A DNA stretch of 64,000 nucleotides, taken from Bacillus sp. ZZV12-4809. GTDB taxonomy: Bacteria; Bacillota; Bacilli; Bacillales; Cytobacillaceae. The translations under genes were made by a program, and so were the position numbers. Location of the stretch: positions 62,001 to 126,000 of the forward strand of contig NZ_VCRN01000008.1 of NCBI RefSeq assembly GCF_009849585.1, given 5' to 3'. Under the pieces are notes generated by a model. That model ran no database searches. It worked only from the letters and a program-made list of their open reading frames with translations, and was not told the origin of the DNA. Positions 9,169 to 17,559 of the stretch are shown here, piece after piece. Positions within the stretch are counted from its first letter, which is position 1, and the number at the start of each line of letters is the position of its first letter.

Positions 9169-12093
9169 TTATCTTTTCAGAATAAAACTTGTTTGTGCCG
9201 GTACTTCAATTGTTTTTGACTGATATATCTTTAAGGTTCTTAACCCAGCCTGCTTTCCGTCTGCAAGCAAATGCCAAGGGCTATTGGCTGGAAGTGATAT
9301 CTTGACTGGTTCTGTATTTGCATTATGGATTACTACAATCTCTTTGGCTCTATCTTTTAGGCCTTTAGCATCCAGTCTGTATGCAACTGTATTATCTGGA
9401 GCATCAATAAATTCAAGCTTTGACTGAATATCCTCTGCTGTAGTCATTCTGAAGGATTTATAGTGCTTTCTCAGCTTTATCAAACCTTTGAAGTAGTCTA
9501 CTTCCCTGCTGAATTCAGTTCGGCGGTCCCAGTCTAACTGATTGACACTATCAGGGGATTTATAGCTGTTGTGATCCCCATATTTTGTCCGCATGAATTC
9601 CTGGCCGGCATGAACAAAGCTGACACCCTGGGATGTCAAAATGATGGAAGAAGCCAGCTTATGCATTTTCTTTTTGGATTCTTCTGATGCATCCGGATTG
9701 GTCAGTTCAAGCTTATCCCAAAGAGTATGGTTGTCATGGGCCTCAGCATATGTCACCACCTGTTCAGGATCCTTGTATGTGGCCATTGTGGCCGGATACT
9801 CCAATCCTGCTGCAATTCCTTGCTGAACAAAGCTTTCCAAGCCTTGCTTGCCATTTACAAAACCTTTATCCCGTTCATCAAACACACTGCCTTTTAAACC
9901 ATCCCGGATGCCATCATTGAAATGGCCTATACCAGGCATATCTTCGGCATTTTTCTGATTGGCTTTTCTTTCTGCAGCCAGTGGTGTGTTTAAATCCCAG
10001 CCTTCTCCAATCATAATGATAGAAGGATCAATTTTATTCAATGCCTTTCTTACTTTATTCATAGTTTGAGTGTCATGAATCCCCATCAAGTCAAAGCGGA
10101 ATCCGTCAAGATTATATTCTTCAGCCCAATAGGCAACAGAGTCGATAATAAATTTCTGAACCATTTTCCTTTCTGAAGCTGTATCATTGCCTACCCCTGT
10201 GCCATTGGCAAGTGTTCCATCTTCGTTATAGCGGAAAAAGTAGCCTGGTACAAGCTTGTGGAAACTGGATTCATTTACTGCAAAAACATGATTATATACA
10301 ACATCCATTACAACCCTCAGCTGCTCATTATGGTATTCCTGAATCATTGTCTTCAATTCTGTAATTCTTGCAGATGGATTATATGGATCAGTAGAATACG
10401 AACCTTCCGGCACATTATAGTTTTTAGGATCATAGCCCCAGTTATACTGTGGCTGGTCCAGTTTTGTTTCATCAACTGTCCGGTAGTCATAAACCGGAAG
10501 AAACTGAACATGTGTGACTCCAAGATCTTTTATATGATTTAAACCTGTTTTTTCTCCTGTAGAATTTGTGGTGCCTTTCTCAGCAGCCCCAAGATACTTC
10601 CCCTTATGCTTTATGCCGCTGTCCTCGTGAATGGAAAGGTCCCGGACATGAACTTCATAGATAATAGAGTCCTCTGGATTCTTTAACTTTGGCTTCTGTT
10701 TATTCCACTTTTTAGGATCGGTTGAATCCATGTCCATTACTACGCCCCTGTCGCCATTTACCGTTACAGCCCGCACATAAGGATCGGTGGCTTCTGTCCA
10801 TTCTTCTCCAATTTTGACTCTATAATTGTAAATCAGCCCATTTTGATCTCCTTTAAGAATTGTTGACCAGGTGCCTTTTTCACCTCTTTCAAGAGAAATT
10901 TCTTCGGCGGTCTGATCATTCCAGCTGTCATAAAGCACTATCGATGCTTCACTTGCTGTAGGGGCCCAAACCCTAAAGGCGGTGTGTTTTTTAGTATACT
11001 GATTCCCCAGCTTTCCATCATAATAGAAAGCATCATCAAATTCCTCCGATCTGACAATATTCCCGATCTTCACCACTGCCTCTCCAAATGAAACTGCAGA
11101 GATTTTATATGATTGCCTGAAATCCAATTTATCTTCCGTTATTACTCTTACTTTATTTGTAAAATCCTTTTCCTCATCCCCGTCAAAAGGGACCACTTCT
11201 TTAATTTTGGCATTGTCAATTTTAATTATGGATTCCCAAGCTCTCCATTCGAATGGAAAATTAGTTTCAAGTGTAATTTGATTAAAGGTATCCATAGAAG
11301 CATTCACAATTTTAGGATCTTTTTCAATATAAGCTGGATTGTAATAAATTCTTTCTGTTCCCTGAACAATCCATACTTCTGCATTCCCCATATCATCAAA
11401 CTTTGTAATAAAGCGATCACCAAACTCCTTAACGGCCCAATCATCTCCTTGCATGCTCTTCCTGACTATAAATCCAGCCTTTGTCATACCTTCCGGGTTT
11501 TCAAGTTCAAATTCAGCAACTTTCCCAAAATCATCTTCTGCTGTAAAATCAATTCTTTTTCCACCCTTGCCTTCAGGCCACGTCCATAAATTCCAGCCTT
11601 CATAATTTCCGTCATATCTAAAATAGTGGAGTTTTACCTTCACACGTTCGAATGCCGGAAAGTCCCTGTACTCACCATCAGGCGGTGATGTATATGTATG
11701 TTCATCGCCTGCTTTCACCCATACTTCATCATAGCCGCTCTTTATATTGATGAATCGGTCCCCTCCATCTTTCTCCCAGCTGTCAGTGCGGACTATAAAA
11801 CCAACTTCATCATGGATACCTTCAAGCACAACTTCTGCAATAAGTCCAAACTCATCATCACCAGTAAATTCAAAAACCTGTCCCTCGCCATCTTTAGGCC
11901 AAACCCACAAATTCCAATCCTTTGTTCCGCCATCTTCAGGCTGATAATGGATGGTGACTGTTGTAGTCTGACCTGCTCCATGTGTCTTTTTCTCAGCTGA
12001 TGCAATCGTTTGCATTAATGGTGATAAAAAATTAGATGCAGCAAATATTATAGCTGCGGCCAGAAAAATCAACTGTTTAAACGCTTTCAACAT
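9169..12093 (-). CDS. pulA: Secreted type I pullulanase with two CBM41 modules
   Basis: Hydrolyses alpha-1,6 branches of pullulan and starch outside the cell. At 974 residues it is longer than the intracellular B. subtilis AmyX. The signal peptide spans residues 1 to about 33 (positively charged start, hydrophobic core, cut near IASAEK). Two CBM41 starch-binding modules follow at about 43-140 and 145-250, each with an NLW-WP motif. Then come an N-terminal pullulanase domain, a CBM48 (HTAFRVWAPTASEASIVL) and the GH13_14 catalytic barrel. The barrel has the family signature YNWGYDPKNYNVPEGSYS, nucleophile Asp in GFRFDLMGIHD, acid/base Glu in IGEGWDLN and the AHDN motif. It is monocistronic. Secretion means starch breakdown can begin before uptake. 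Confidence 0.95.
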   Translation of the reverse strand: MLKAFKQLIFLAAAIIFAASNFLSPLMQTIASAEKKTHGAGQTTTVTIHYQPEDGGTKDWNLWVWPKDGEGQVFEFTGDDEFGLIAEVVLEGIHDEVGFIVRTDSWEKDGGDRFINIKSGYDEVWVKAGDEHTYTSPPDGEYRDFPAFERVKVKLHYFRYDGNYEGWNLWTWPEGKGGKRIDFTAEDDFGKVAEFELENPEGMTKAGFIVRKSMQGDDWAVKEFGDRFITKFDDMGNAEVWIVQGTERIYYNPAYIEKDPKIVNASMDTFNQITLETNFPFEWRAWESIIKIDNAKIKEVVPFDGDEEKDFTNKVRVITEDKLDFRQSYKISAVSFGEAVVKIGNIVRSEEFDDAFYYDGKLGNQYTKKHTAFRVWAPTASEASIVLYDSWNDQTAEEISLERGEKGTWSTILKGDQNGLIYNYRVKIGEEWTEATDPYVRAVTVNGDRGVVMDMDSTDPKKWNKQKPKLKNPEDSIIYEVHVRDLSIHEDSGIKHKGKYLGAAEKGTTNSTGEKTGLNHIKDLGVTHVQFLPVYDYRTVDETKLDQPQYNWGYDPKNYNVPEGSYSTDPYNPSARITELKTMIQEYHNEQLRVVMDVVYNHVFAVNESSFHKLVPGYFFRYNEDGTLANGTGVGNDTASERKMVQKFIIDSVAYWAEEYNLDGFRFDLMGIHDTQTMNKVRKALNKIDPSIIMIGEGWDLNTPLAAERKANQKNAEDMPGIGHFNDGIRDGLKGSVFDERDKGFVNGKQGLESFVQQGIAAGLEYPATMATYKDPEQVVTYAEAHDNHTLWDKLELTNPDASEESKKKMHKLASSIILTSQGVSFVHAGQEFMRTKYGDHNSYKSPDSVNQLDWDRRTEFSREVDYFKGLIKLRKHYKSFRMTTAEDIQSKLEFIDAPDNTVAYRLDAKGLKDRAKEIVVIHNANTEPVKISLPANSPWHLLADGKQAGLRTLKIYQSKTIEVPAQTSFILKR

Positions 12094-12208
12094 TATTCCT
12101 CCTTTATGAGTTATTAGAAGATTCTATCAACTATATATTAATCTATAGAGGAAATCGTTTGCATAAGGCGGAAGCCCCTGAGATCTTTTACCTATTAAAC
12201 CTGTTCAT

Positions 12209-12231
12209 AAAAAAAATCGGCTTTTGCCGAT
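12209..12231 (-). terminator. Terminator of the small gene at 12231-12521
   Basis: A 6-bp stem (ATCGGC/GCCGAT, 12216-12221 with 12226-12231) with a TTTT loop; the preceding A-run reads as eight T on the minus strand. Confidence 0.75.
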
Positions 12232-12521
12232 CAGTCTTTTAAATAGCGTTTTAATGTAAGGTTCTTTTGAATGTACCATTTATCTTCTGCAACAATGTTT
12301 GAGACGGTCAATATCAGAGATGGTATTTTCTCGACATTAAAAACAATAATGCCTAATTGGTCATTCATGATGATAAAAGACTCTCCATGCGTGTAATGCG
12401 GGAGATCCTTGCCAAGCTGCAGGATGGAACTGATGATGGCCTGCTTCTCTTCTGCTTCAATCTGGATGTTGGGTGAAAACCTCAAGATCCAATCCTGATC
12501 CTCAATCGAAAACCGGTACAT
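12231..12521 (-). CDS. Small hypothetical protein
   Basis: 96 residues, soluble, with alternating short strands and helices and no cysteine or membrane segment. The family is not recognised. An ATG at 12521 has GTGAGGGGA immediately upstream and is preferred over an in-frame GTG at 12530. It has its own terminator and lies between pulA and cspD on the minus strand. The first half (YRFSIEDQDWILRFSPN) reads as a beta hairpin. Function unknown. Confidence 0.65.
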   Translation of the reverse strand: MYRFSIEDQDWILRFSPNIQIEAEEKQAIISSILQLGKDLPHYTHGESFIIMNDQLGIIVFNVEKIPSLILTVSNIVAEDKWYIQKNLTLKRYLKD

Positions 12522-12684
12522 TCCCCTCACCCTTTGAAAACAAGATAATTAATAATTCATATGAGAAAAACGATAATTTATGTTATCAGATCTCAGTAAA
12601 AACCAAGTATTTCCCTTCCCAATAAATAAAAGTAGAAATATTTAAAATATTTTATTGTTTTTTGTAAAAATGGTGTTCAATTCC

Positions 12685-12713
12685 TTGACTGAAAGTGCCC
12701 ATTCGTGTATATT
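12685..12713 (+). promoter_or_regulatory. Promoter and long 5' leader of cspD
   Basis: TTGACT (12685-12690), 17 bases and TATATT (12708-12713) make a sigma-A promoter. The start codon is 125 bases further, so the mRNA has a leader of about 115 nt. Long structured leaders are typical of cold-shock genes and control mRNA stability and translation at low temperature. The upstream part of the 315-base gap before it is AT-rich with nothing else recognisable. Confidence 0.6.
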
Positions 12714-12837
12714 ATAATCATCATTTAACAGAATATATTTCCGTTATTAGATAAAAATATCTGTTATGTTTTGTTAGGTGGTAATATTCATCTAAGGCAC
12801 ATGATGTGTCTTGACAGGCTTAGGAGGAAATGTAAAC

Positions 12838-13038
12838 ATGCAAAACGGTAAAGTAAAATGGTTCAACAATGAAAAAGGTTTCGGTTTCATCGAAGTTGAA
12901 GGCGGAGACGATGTTTTCGTACACTTCACAGCTATCCAAGGCGATGGTTTCAAATCTTTAGAAGAAGGCCAAGAAGTTTCTTTTGAAATCGTTGAAGGAA
13001 ACCGCGGACCTCAAGCTGCAAACGTTGTAAAACTATAA
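12838..13038 (+). CDS. cspD: Cold-shock protein CspD
   Basis: A 66-residue single-stranded RNA/DNA-binding protein of one OB fold. RNP1 is KGFGFIEV (16-23) and RNP2 is VFVHF (about 27-31). The sequence is almost identical to B. subtilis CspD. The start at 12838 has GGAGG ten bases upstream; the frame runs nine codons further without a signal. The gene acts as an RNA chaperone at low temperature and in stationary phase. Its genomic place, next to ypeQ and ypeP on the opposite strand, is as in B. subtilis. Confidence 0.97.
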   Translation: MQNGKVKWFNNEKGFGFIEVEGGDDVFVHFTAIQGDGFKSLEEGQEVSFEIVEGNRGPQAANVVKL

Positions 13039-13056
13039 TTCAAATATAACGATAAT

Positions 13057-13083
13057 AAGGCTGGCATCTGCCAGCCTTTTATT
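13057..13083 (+). terminator. Terminator of cspD
   Basis: A perfect 10-bp stem (AAGGCTGGCA/TGCCAGCCTT) with a two-base loop is followed by TT-ATTTTG. Confidence 0.85.
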
Positions 13084-13300
13084 TTGTCCAGCATTTATCG
13101 CAGTCTAACGGGCAGTAAGACCCCCACATCAAGACTCAGATGATTCAATGGAAGATAAGCGGAAATCAAAGCCCGTAAAGGCTCGAAAGAAGGAAAAGGA
13201 CTTAAAAACGCCACATCCCGCGGCAACGTCTTTGTGCCCCGCTTCCTGTGGGCCTCATCTAACAATCAGCAGAGAGAAAAACACTCCCCACTTATTGAAG
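13084..13300. repeat. Intergenic segment of repeat-like character
   Basis: Between cspD and ypeQ lie about 220 bases that are more GC-rich than their surroundings, with several short self-complementary stretches (AAAGCCCGTAAAGGCT; CCACATCCCGCGG). A 62-codon plus-strand frame crosses it but has no ribosome-binding site. The composition suggests a decayed dispersed element; no second copy was found in this window. Confidence 0.35.
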
Positions 13301-13307
13301 TTTCAAT

Positions 13308-13484
13308 TTATGAAAGCTTGCACCCAATTGATTTAATTTTCTCACCGACTGTACACTCTGTAATGCAAAATCGATGAGCATACCTTCGCCCTTTTTCATC
13401 TTTATGATGTTTATGAAGGAAGCAGTCTTTGCAATAACTTGTCATCAGCTCCTCCACTTCATTGATAATTTCCTTTCTGCTCAA
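13308..13484 (-). CDS. ypeQ: Small zinc-finger-like protein YpeQ
   Basis: A 58-residue protein read from a TTG at 13484, with AGGAAGG about 11 bases upstream. Two cysteine pairs, C18-x2-C21 (YCKDCFLH) and C40-x3-C44 (FCITECTVG), plus neighbouring histidines make a probable zinc site. The sequence and position agree with B. subtilis YpeQ, the small gene next to ypeP. It follows ypeP by 27 bases and is probably cotranscribed with it. Function unknown. It is below the usual 60-codon cutoff. Confidence 0.8.
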   Translation of the reverse strand: MSRKEIINEVEELMTSYCKDCFLHKHHKDEKGRRYAHRFCITECTVGEKIKSIGCKLS

Positions 13485-13511
13485 AACGGTTCACGCCTTC
13501 CTTAATTCCAT

Positions 13512-14168
13512 TTATATGATCTGCATTTTGCTGTTAATAACCTTCCCTTGCAGCGCCTGGCTTGCCAGCTTATCCGCTTCTTTATTTTCATTGCGCGGAA
13601 TGGGTTTATATCTTGGCAGTATGCTCAGCTTTTTTATCTTTTCTTCTATTCGGTCGAGCCAGCGATTTAAATTCTCTTCATAACACGGCCATTCACCTTC
13701 AAGCTGTTTTAATACCACCTGGGAATCACCCTTAAATTCACAAGTCATATGATGAACGCCCATTTCTTCAAGCAGGTTTAGGGTATAATATATAGCTGCA
13801 TATTCTGCCTCATTATTATTATCCATCTCATCAAAGAGCTCATTTGCCCTGACACGATACTTCTTTTTGCCCTGTTTAAAATAAATGACCGCACCGAGTC
13901 CGGCCTGGCTGGTATCTTTATTAAAGCCGCCATCAAAAAATACGGTAATATCATGAGGGTCCTCTTCCACTTCCATGAGGAGCTTTTTCATTTCTTTTGT
14001 GCTCCAGGAAGTTCCTGCTTCATCATAATAAAAGATCTCTTTGCCCTTTCCCGACTTTTCGATATCTTCTCCAGCCTGCAATGCAGATTCACCATCGATC
14101 CAGTCTGAAGTAAATAAAATATCCCCGGTTCCTTTAAGTTTATATTTCCATTCTAATTTATATTTCAT
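13512..14168 (-). CDS. ypeP: RNase HI-like protein YpeP with N-terminal extension
   Basis: A 218-residue protein. Residues 1-70 form an N-terminal part with no recognised motif, and 73-210 form an RNase H fold. All four acidic residues expected for catalysis are present: Asp79 (VFFDGGF), Glu120 (NNNEAEY), Asp148 (KGDSQVV) and Asp199 (NKEADKLA). RNase HI enzymes cut RNA in RNA-DNA hybrids; the B. subtilis homologue has little demonstrated activity, so the role is uncertain. It is transcribed away from ypdP, and ypeQ follows. Confidence 0.88.
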   Translation of the reverse strand: MKYKLEWKYKLKGTGDILFTSDWIDGESALQAGEDIEKSGKGKEIFYYDEAGTSWSTKEMKKLLMEVEEDPHDITVFFDGGFNKDTSQAGLGAVIYFKQGKKKYRVRANELFDEMDNNNEAEYAAIYYTLNLLEEMGVHHMTCEFKGDSQVVLKQLEGEWPCYEENLNRWLDRIEEKIKKLSILPRYKPIPRNENKEADKLASQALQGKVINSKMQII

Positions 14169-14305
14169 TTAGGTCAGCCTTTCTGTACTTTATTAGCTGG
14201 TCATCATTATTAGAACTGTTTGCAATAGTTGAATTTATTATACTTTCCTTTGTTATTACTAAATGAGTATATTTCAAGGTATAATGGTCAATGACATTTT
14301 TATAT

Positions 14306-14345
14306 CATGCGGTTCGAAAACTCCCGCATTAACAAAACTAGGAGG
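14306..14345 (+). promoter_or_regulatory. preQ1-I riboswitch controlling ypdP
   Basis: Stem P1 is ATGCGG/CCGCAT (14307-14312 with 14324-14329), its loop starts TTCG, and the A-rich tail TTAACAAAACTA (14329-14340) follows. This is the compact class I preQ1 aptamer layout, in which the tail folds back into the loop as a pseudoknot. The tail runs straight into the Shine-Dalgarno GGAGG at 14341-14345, so ligand binding would hide the ribosome-binding site: translational control. The ligand is a queuosine precursor and the controlled gene is its presumed importer. Confidence 0.85.
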
Positions 14346-14351
14346 AATTTG

Positions 14352-15029
14352 ATGTTCAATGAATGGTTTGGATTGCTTTTTGCAATTATTAATTTCACCT
14401 TAGTATTGGCGATGTACCGCCTGTTTGGAAAGACTGGTCTATTCGTGTGGATCGGGTTCTCCACTGTCATGGCCAATCTTCAAGTGGTAAAAACCATTGA
14501 AATGTTCGGCCTGACCGCCACTTTAGGCAACGCTATGTATGGTACAGCTTTTCTGGTTACAGATATCTTAAATGAAAAGTACGGAAGAGATGAAGCAAAA
14601 AAAGCTGTATGGCTTGGTTTCTTTACTCTTCTATCCATGACTCTTATCATGCAGATGGTATTATTATTCAAACCGCATGAAACTGATTTTGCTCAAGGAG
14701 CCCTCAGCACTCTTTTTTCGGTTCTGCCGCGGATTGCTGCAGGAAGTCTCGCTGCCTATTTAGTCAGCCAATTTACAGATGTTTATATTTTTACCTATTT
14801 AAGAAAGAAATTTCCAAAAGACGGTCAATTTTGGATCAGGAATAATGGCAGCACTATGATCAGCCAGCTCTTGGATACACTTGTATTTACAAGTATCGCT
14901 TTTCTCGGCGTGTTTCCCATTGAAGATTGGGTTCAAATTTTCTTCACAACTTACTTGCTGAAATTTATAGTAGCCATACTTGATACCCCGTTTGGCTATA
15001 TTGCTAAACGTTTTCCAGTAAGAGATTAG
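14352..15029 (+). CDS. ypdP: Queuosine precursor transporter (YhhQ/VUT family)
   Basis: A 225-residue membrane protein of the YhhQ/VUT family (formerly DUF165), with about six hydrophobic segments. Family motifs are FLVTDILNEKYGRDEAK near residues 72-88 and a polar pair in the last third (GSTMISQLLDTLVF). Family members import preQ0/preQ1 for queuosine synthesis in tRNA. The ATG at 14352 with AGGAGG six bases upstream is preferred; an upstream in-frame ATG at 14307 lies inside the riboswitch. The preQ1 riboswitch directly upstream supports the substrate. It ends at its own terminator. Confidence 0.93.
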   Translation: MFNEWFGLLFAIINFTLVLAMYRLFGKTGLFVWIGFSTVMANLQVVKTIEMFGLTATLGNAMYGTAFLVTDILNEKYGRDEAKKAVWLGFFTLLSMTLIMQMVLLFKPHETDFAQGALSTLFSVLPRIAAGSLAAYLVSQFTDVYIFTYLRKKFPKDGQFWIRNNGSTMISQLLDTLVFTSIAFLGVFPIEDWVQIFFTTYLLKFIVAILDTPFGYIAKRFPVRD

Positions 15030-15053
15030 GATGCCATACAGGTATCCTTTTTC
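15028..15053 (+). terminator. Terminator of ypdP
   Basis: An 8-bp stem (15028-15035 with 15041-15048, one G-U pair), loop ATACA and a run of five T overlap the stop codon. Confidence 0.8.
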
Positions 15054-15129
15054 TGCAGTATCAGCTATTTTTGTGATAAACTACATTTAGTTTACCCTAT
15101 TATAGTGTTAAAAACAGGAGGCAACATAA

Positions 15130-15543
15130 TTGATTGAAGTATATATCGATGGAGCAAGTGCGGGAAATCCGGGTCCCAGCGGTGCTGGCATATTTATTAA
15201 AAATAATGGCCAGGTTGAACGCTTTTCCATTGCTTTGGGCTATATGGAAAATCACGAAGCAGAATACCGTGCATTTATTCATGCACTAAAAATATGCATT
15301 GATAAGGGCTATAAAAACGTATCGTTCCGAACGGATTCACAGCTTGTTAACCGTGCTGTTGAAAAAGAATATGTAAAAAATAAAAAGTTTGCCCCACTGC
15401 TTGAAGAAGCTTTGAAGCTTACTGGGAAGTTCGATTTATTTTTTATGAAGTGGGTGCCGAGCACAGAAAACAAGGCAGCGGATGAATTGGCCAGAGCTGC
15501 CATTCACAAAAACAAAGTGAAGGGCCAGGATGATAATGAATAG
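15130..15543 (+). CDS. ypdQ: RNase HI family protein YpdQ
   Basis: A 137-residue compact RNase H domain. The catalytic acids are all in place: Asp7 (YIDGAS), Glu43 (NHEAEY), Asp69 (RTDSQL) and Asp118 (AADELA). It lacks the basic handle of E. coli RNase HI, as the B. subtilis homologue does. The TTG start at 15130 follows AGGAGG by eight bases. The next gene begins within its last five codons, so the two are translationally coupled. Together with ypeP the window has two RNase HI-like proteins on either side of ypdP. Confidence 0.92.
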   Translation: MIEVYIDGASAGNPGPSGAGIFIKNNGQVERFSIALGYMENHEAEYRAFIHALKICIDKGYKNVSFRTDSQLVNRAVEKEYVKNKKFAPLLEEALKLTGKFDLFFMKWVPSTENKAADELARAAIHKNKVKGQDDNE

Positions 15544-16456
15544 ATCAGTACTATTTGCGGATGTAAGCCTTTTGCTGGTGGCCTTTGTGTGGGGAACCAC
15601 CTTTGTGCTTGTACAAAACGCTATTGCTTTTCTTGAGCCATTCTCATTTAATGGTGCCCGCTTCTTTCTGGCCGCTTTAATTCTGGGCGGATGGCTGGTT
15701 ATTTTCGAAAGAAAACAAGTAAAGCAATTAGATAAAAGTCTTTTATTATCAGGAGTTATTATGGGCTTGTTCCTATTTATAGGCTATGCCTTCCAGACAA
15801 TCGGACTGCTTTACACAACATCTTCAAAAGCCGGCTTCATTACGGGGTTAAGTGTAGTAATGGTTCCTGTCTTTTCTTTAATGCTTCTAAAAATCAAGCC
15901 GGGATTCAATGCTATTATCGGTGTTTCAATTGCGACCGCAGGATTGTATTTGCTTACCATGACCGATAAAGCCTCACTGAATATCGGTGATGCCTATGTA
16001 TTAATCTGTGCTGTCGGTTTTGCCCTCCATATTATCTTTACAGGTAAATACAGCAGCAAATATCCTGCCCTGCTATTAACGGTTATTCAAGTAAGTACCG
16101 TGGCCCTATTATCAGTCATATTTGCTTTCATCACAGAAAACTGGCAGCAGGCATTGGAAACAGAGGTTTTATTCAAGGTCAATGTAGTTACTGCCCTTAT
16201 TGTAACTTCACTTTTTGCAACTGCTATTGCATTTTTTGCACAGACCGCATTTCAAAAATACACAACACCGACAAGAGTTGCTCTGATTTTCGCCATGGAG
16301 CCTGTTTTTGCAGCGGCTGCAGGATTTTTGTGGGCGAATGAAAGACTTTCTTATAGTGCCCTTGCCGGCTGTCTGCTTATTTTTGCCGGCATGATTTTTG
16401 CAGAGATACCCTCTAAGAAAACGTTTTTACCTTTCAGAAAAAAGGAAGCTTCGTAA
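15530..16456 (+). CDS. EamA/DMT family permease
   Basis: A 308-residue inner-membrane protein with ten predicted helices in two EamA repeats (about 10-145 and 155-295), the layout of the drug/metabolite transporter superfamily. Substrate unknown. The frame overlaps the end of ypdQ by 14 bases; an ATG at 15536 is an alternative start with somewhat better spacing from GGCCAGG. A positively charged tail (RKKEAS) follows the last helix. Cotranscribed with ypdQ, ending at a bidirectional terminator. Confidence 0.9.
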   Translation: MIMNRSVLFADVSLLLVAFVWGTTFVLVQNAIAFLEPFSFNGARFFLAALILGGWLVIFERKQVKQLDKSLLLSGVIMGLFLFIGYAFQTIGLLYTTSSKAGFITGLSVVMVPVFSLMLLKIKPGFNAIIGVSIATAGLYLLTMTDKASLNIGDAYVLICAVGFALHIIFTGKYSSKYPALLLTVIQVSTVALLSVIFAFITENWQQALETEVLFKVNVVTALIVTSLFATAIAFFAQTAFQKYTTPTRVALIFAMEPVFAAAAGFLWANERLSYSALAGCLLIFAGMIFAEIPSKKTFLPFRKKEAS

Positions 16457-16460
16457 TCTA

Positions 16461-16497
16461 AAAAAGGCGTGATCTACTAACAGACACGCCTTTTTAT
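16461..16497. terminator. Bidirectional terminator after the DMT permease
   Basis: A 9-bp stem (AAAGGCGTG/CACGCCTTT, 16463-16471 with 16485-16493) is flanked by A-run and T-run. It also serves the convergent gene ending at 16494. Confidence 0.85.
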
Positions 16498-16757
16498 ATG
16501 ATTGCTTTTTCTTTTACAAATTTTATTGCTTCCCGCCTGCTGGTAATATTCTTTGAAACCATGGTTTCCAGTAAAGAAACGTAGAAGCTTCCGTCAAATG
16601 ATTTCTGTGCTTTTAATGTCAGCTCTATTGCTGCATTGGCCAGCTCGTCAGAAGCATTAGTATAATGTTTGCCAAAGTAAATGAAGCCAATTGCGTCATC
16701 CCTGAATCGGAAACCTTTACTTTGCAAAAAATGCAAATATTCTTCAACTGTCTTCAT
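16494..16757 (-). CDS. Small conserved protein, DUF6123-like (YpbS type)
   Basis: An 87-residue mostly helical soluble protein. Its sequence (DAIGFIYFGKHYTNASDEL, then AAIELTLKAQKSFDGSFYV) resembles a bacillar family of 80-90 residues that I associate with DUF6123, found in B. subtilis in this same neighbourhood. No function is known. The ATG at 16757 was chosen because GAGGGTAAG precedes it; the frame extends 21 codons upstream through what looks like the leader. Monocistronic. Confidence 0.75.
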   Translation of the reverse strand: MKTVEEYLHFLQSKGFRFRDDAIGFIYFGKHYTNASDELANAAIELTLKAQKSFDGSFYVSLLETMVSKNITSRREAIKFVKEKAII

Positions 16758-16873
16758 TGTACTTACCCTCTTCCCCTGCTCCTCCTGTATTCTCTTAAAT
16801 CTTAACTGATTTTTCGACAATTATCTACCTTTTTTCGGCATGAAGCAGGGGCTTAGTAAGCTCTAATAAGCAG

Positions 16874-17335
16874 CTATTTCTTCTTAGTAAGAAGGTATCC
16901 GAGAGTTCCGGTTAATACACCGAGGAGTGCTCCCCCTAAAACTTCAGCAGGCTGATGGCCAAGCATTTCCTTCAGTTTTTTTGGACCTTCCTCCTCAAAT
17001 TTTACTGTTTCATCCTTATGAATTTTATCAACCAGTTCACCAAGGCTGTTTACCTTCAAGGTAAGCTCTCCTGTCTGGCGCCTGATTCCCTGGGCATCAT
17101 ACATAACGATCAGGCCGTAAACCAGTGATAATGCAAAATCAACGGTCGGTACCCCACGCTTTAAAGCAATAAACGTGGTTAAAGACGATACGCCTGCCGA
17201 ATGGGAACTTGGCATGCCTCCAGTCTGGAAAAATAAATCAGGACGGAATTCTCCCTTTTTCACATAGTGGATCGGAATTTTCAGGCCCTGTGCAAGCCCT
17301 ATGCTTAAAAGAGCGATATAAACTCCCTTATTCAT
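16874..17335 (-). CDS. Divergent PAP2 family membrane protein (YuiD type)
   Basis: A 153-residue membrane protein with four hydrophobic segments. GGMPSSHSAGVSSL at 39-52 is the conserved histidine motif of the divergent PAP2 (DUF212) family, and GHQPAEVLGGALLG near 126-139 is the second family motif. Family members resemble acid phosphatases acting on membrane lipids, but activity is not established. AGGTGAG stands four bases before the ATG. Transcribed alone. Confidence 0.88.
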   Translation of the reverse strand: MNKGVYIALLSIGLAQGLKIPIHYVKKGEFRPDLFFQTGGMPSSHSAGVSSLTTFIALKRGVPTVDFALSLVYGLIVMYDAQGIRRQTGELTLKVNSLGELVDKIHKDETVKFEEEGPKKLKEMLGHQPAEVLGGALLGVLTGTLGYLLTKKK

Positions 17336-17480
17336 TACATCTCACCTCTACTTTAGTGTTAAGTATGCAGACTTTTATTATTCCTCCAACAAGCCTAATT
17401 AGGCTTTGATTCATGGTGTATTTATAGCCAAAACTGATGAAAAATTCACGGCATCAGTTTCTCTAAATTGTACCCTGCAT

Positions 17481-17510
17481 GAATATGATTAAAACCCGGA
17501 GACATTAACA
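17481..17510 (+). promoter_or_regulatory. Possible forespore sigma-F/G promoter of sspL
   Basis: TGAATA (17481-17486), 17 bases and CATTAAC (17504-17510) resemble the sigma-G pattern (GNATR and CATNNTA), with one mismatch in the -10. The position, 50 bases before a forespore-type gene, supports it. Confidence 0.4.
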
Positions 17511-17559
17511 ATAATAAGCTTATCAATAGAAGTATTGCTGTCTGGGGGAGGTGAAACAG

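Noticed and set aside
13148-13336. 62-codon plus-strand frame between cspD and ypeQ
   Set aside because: No ribosome-binding site, proline/lysine-rich without fold, lies in repeat-like DNA and overlaps the well-supported minus-strand ypeQ gene.
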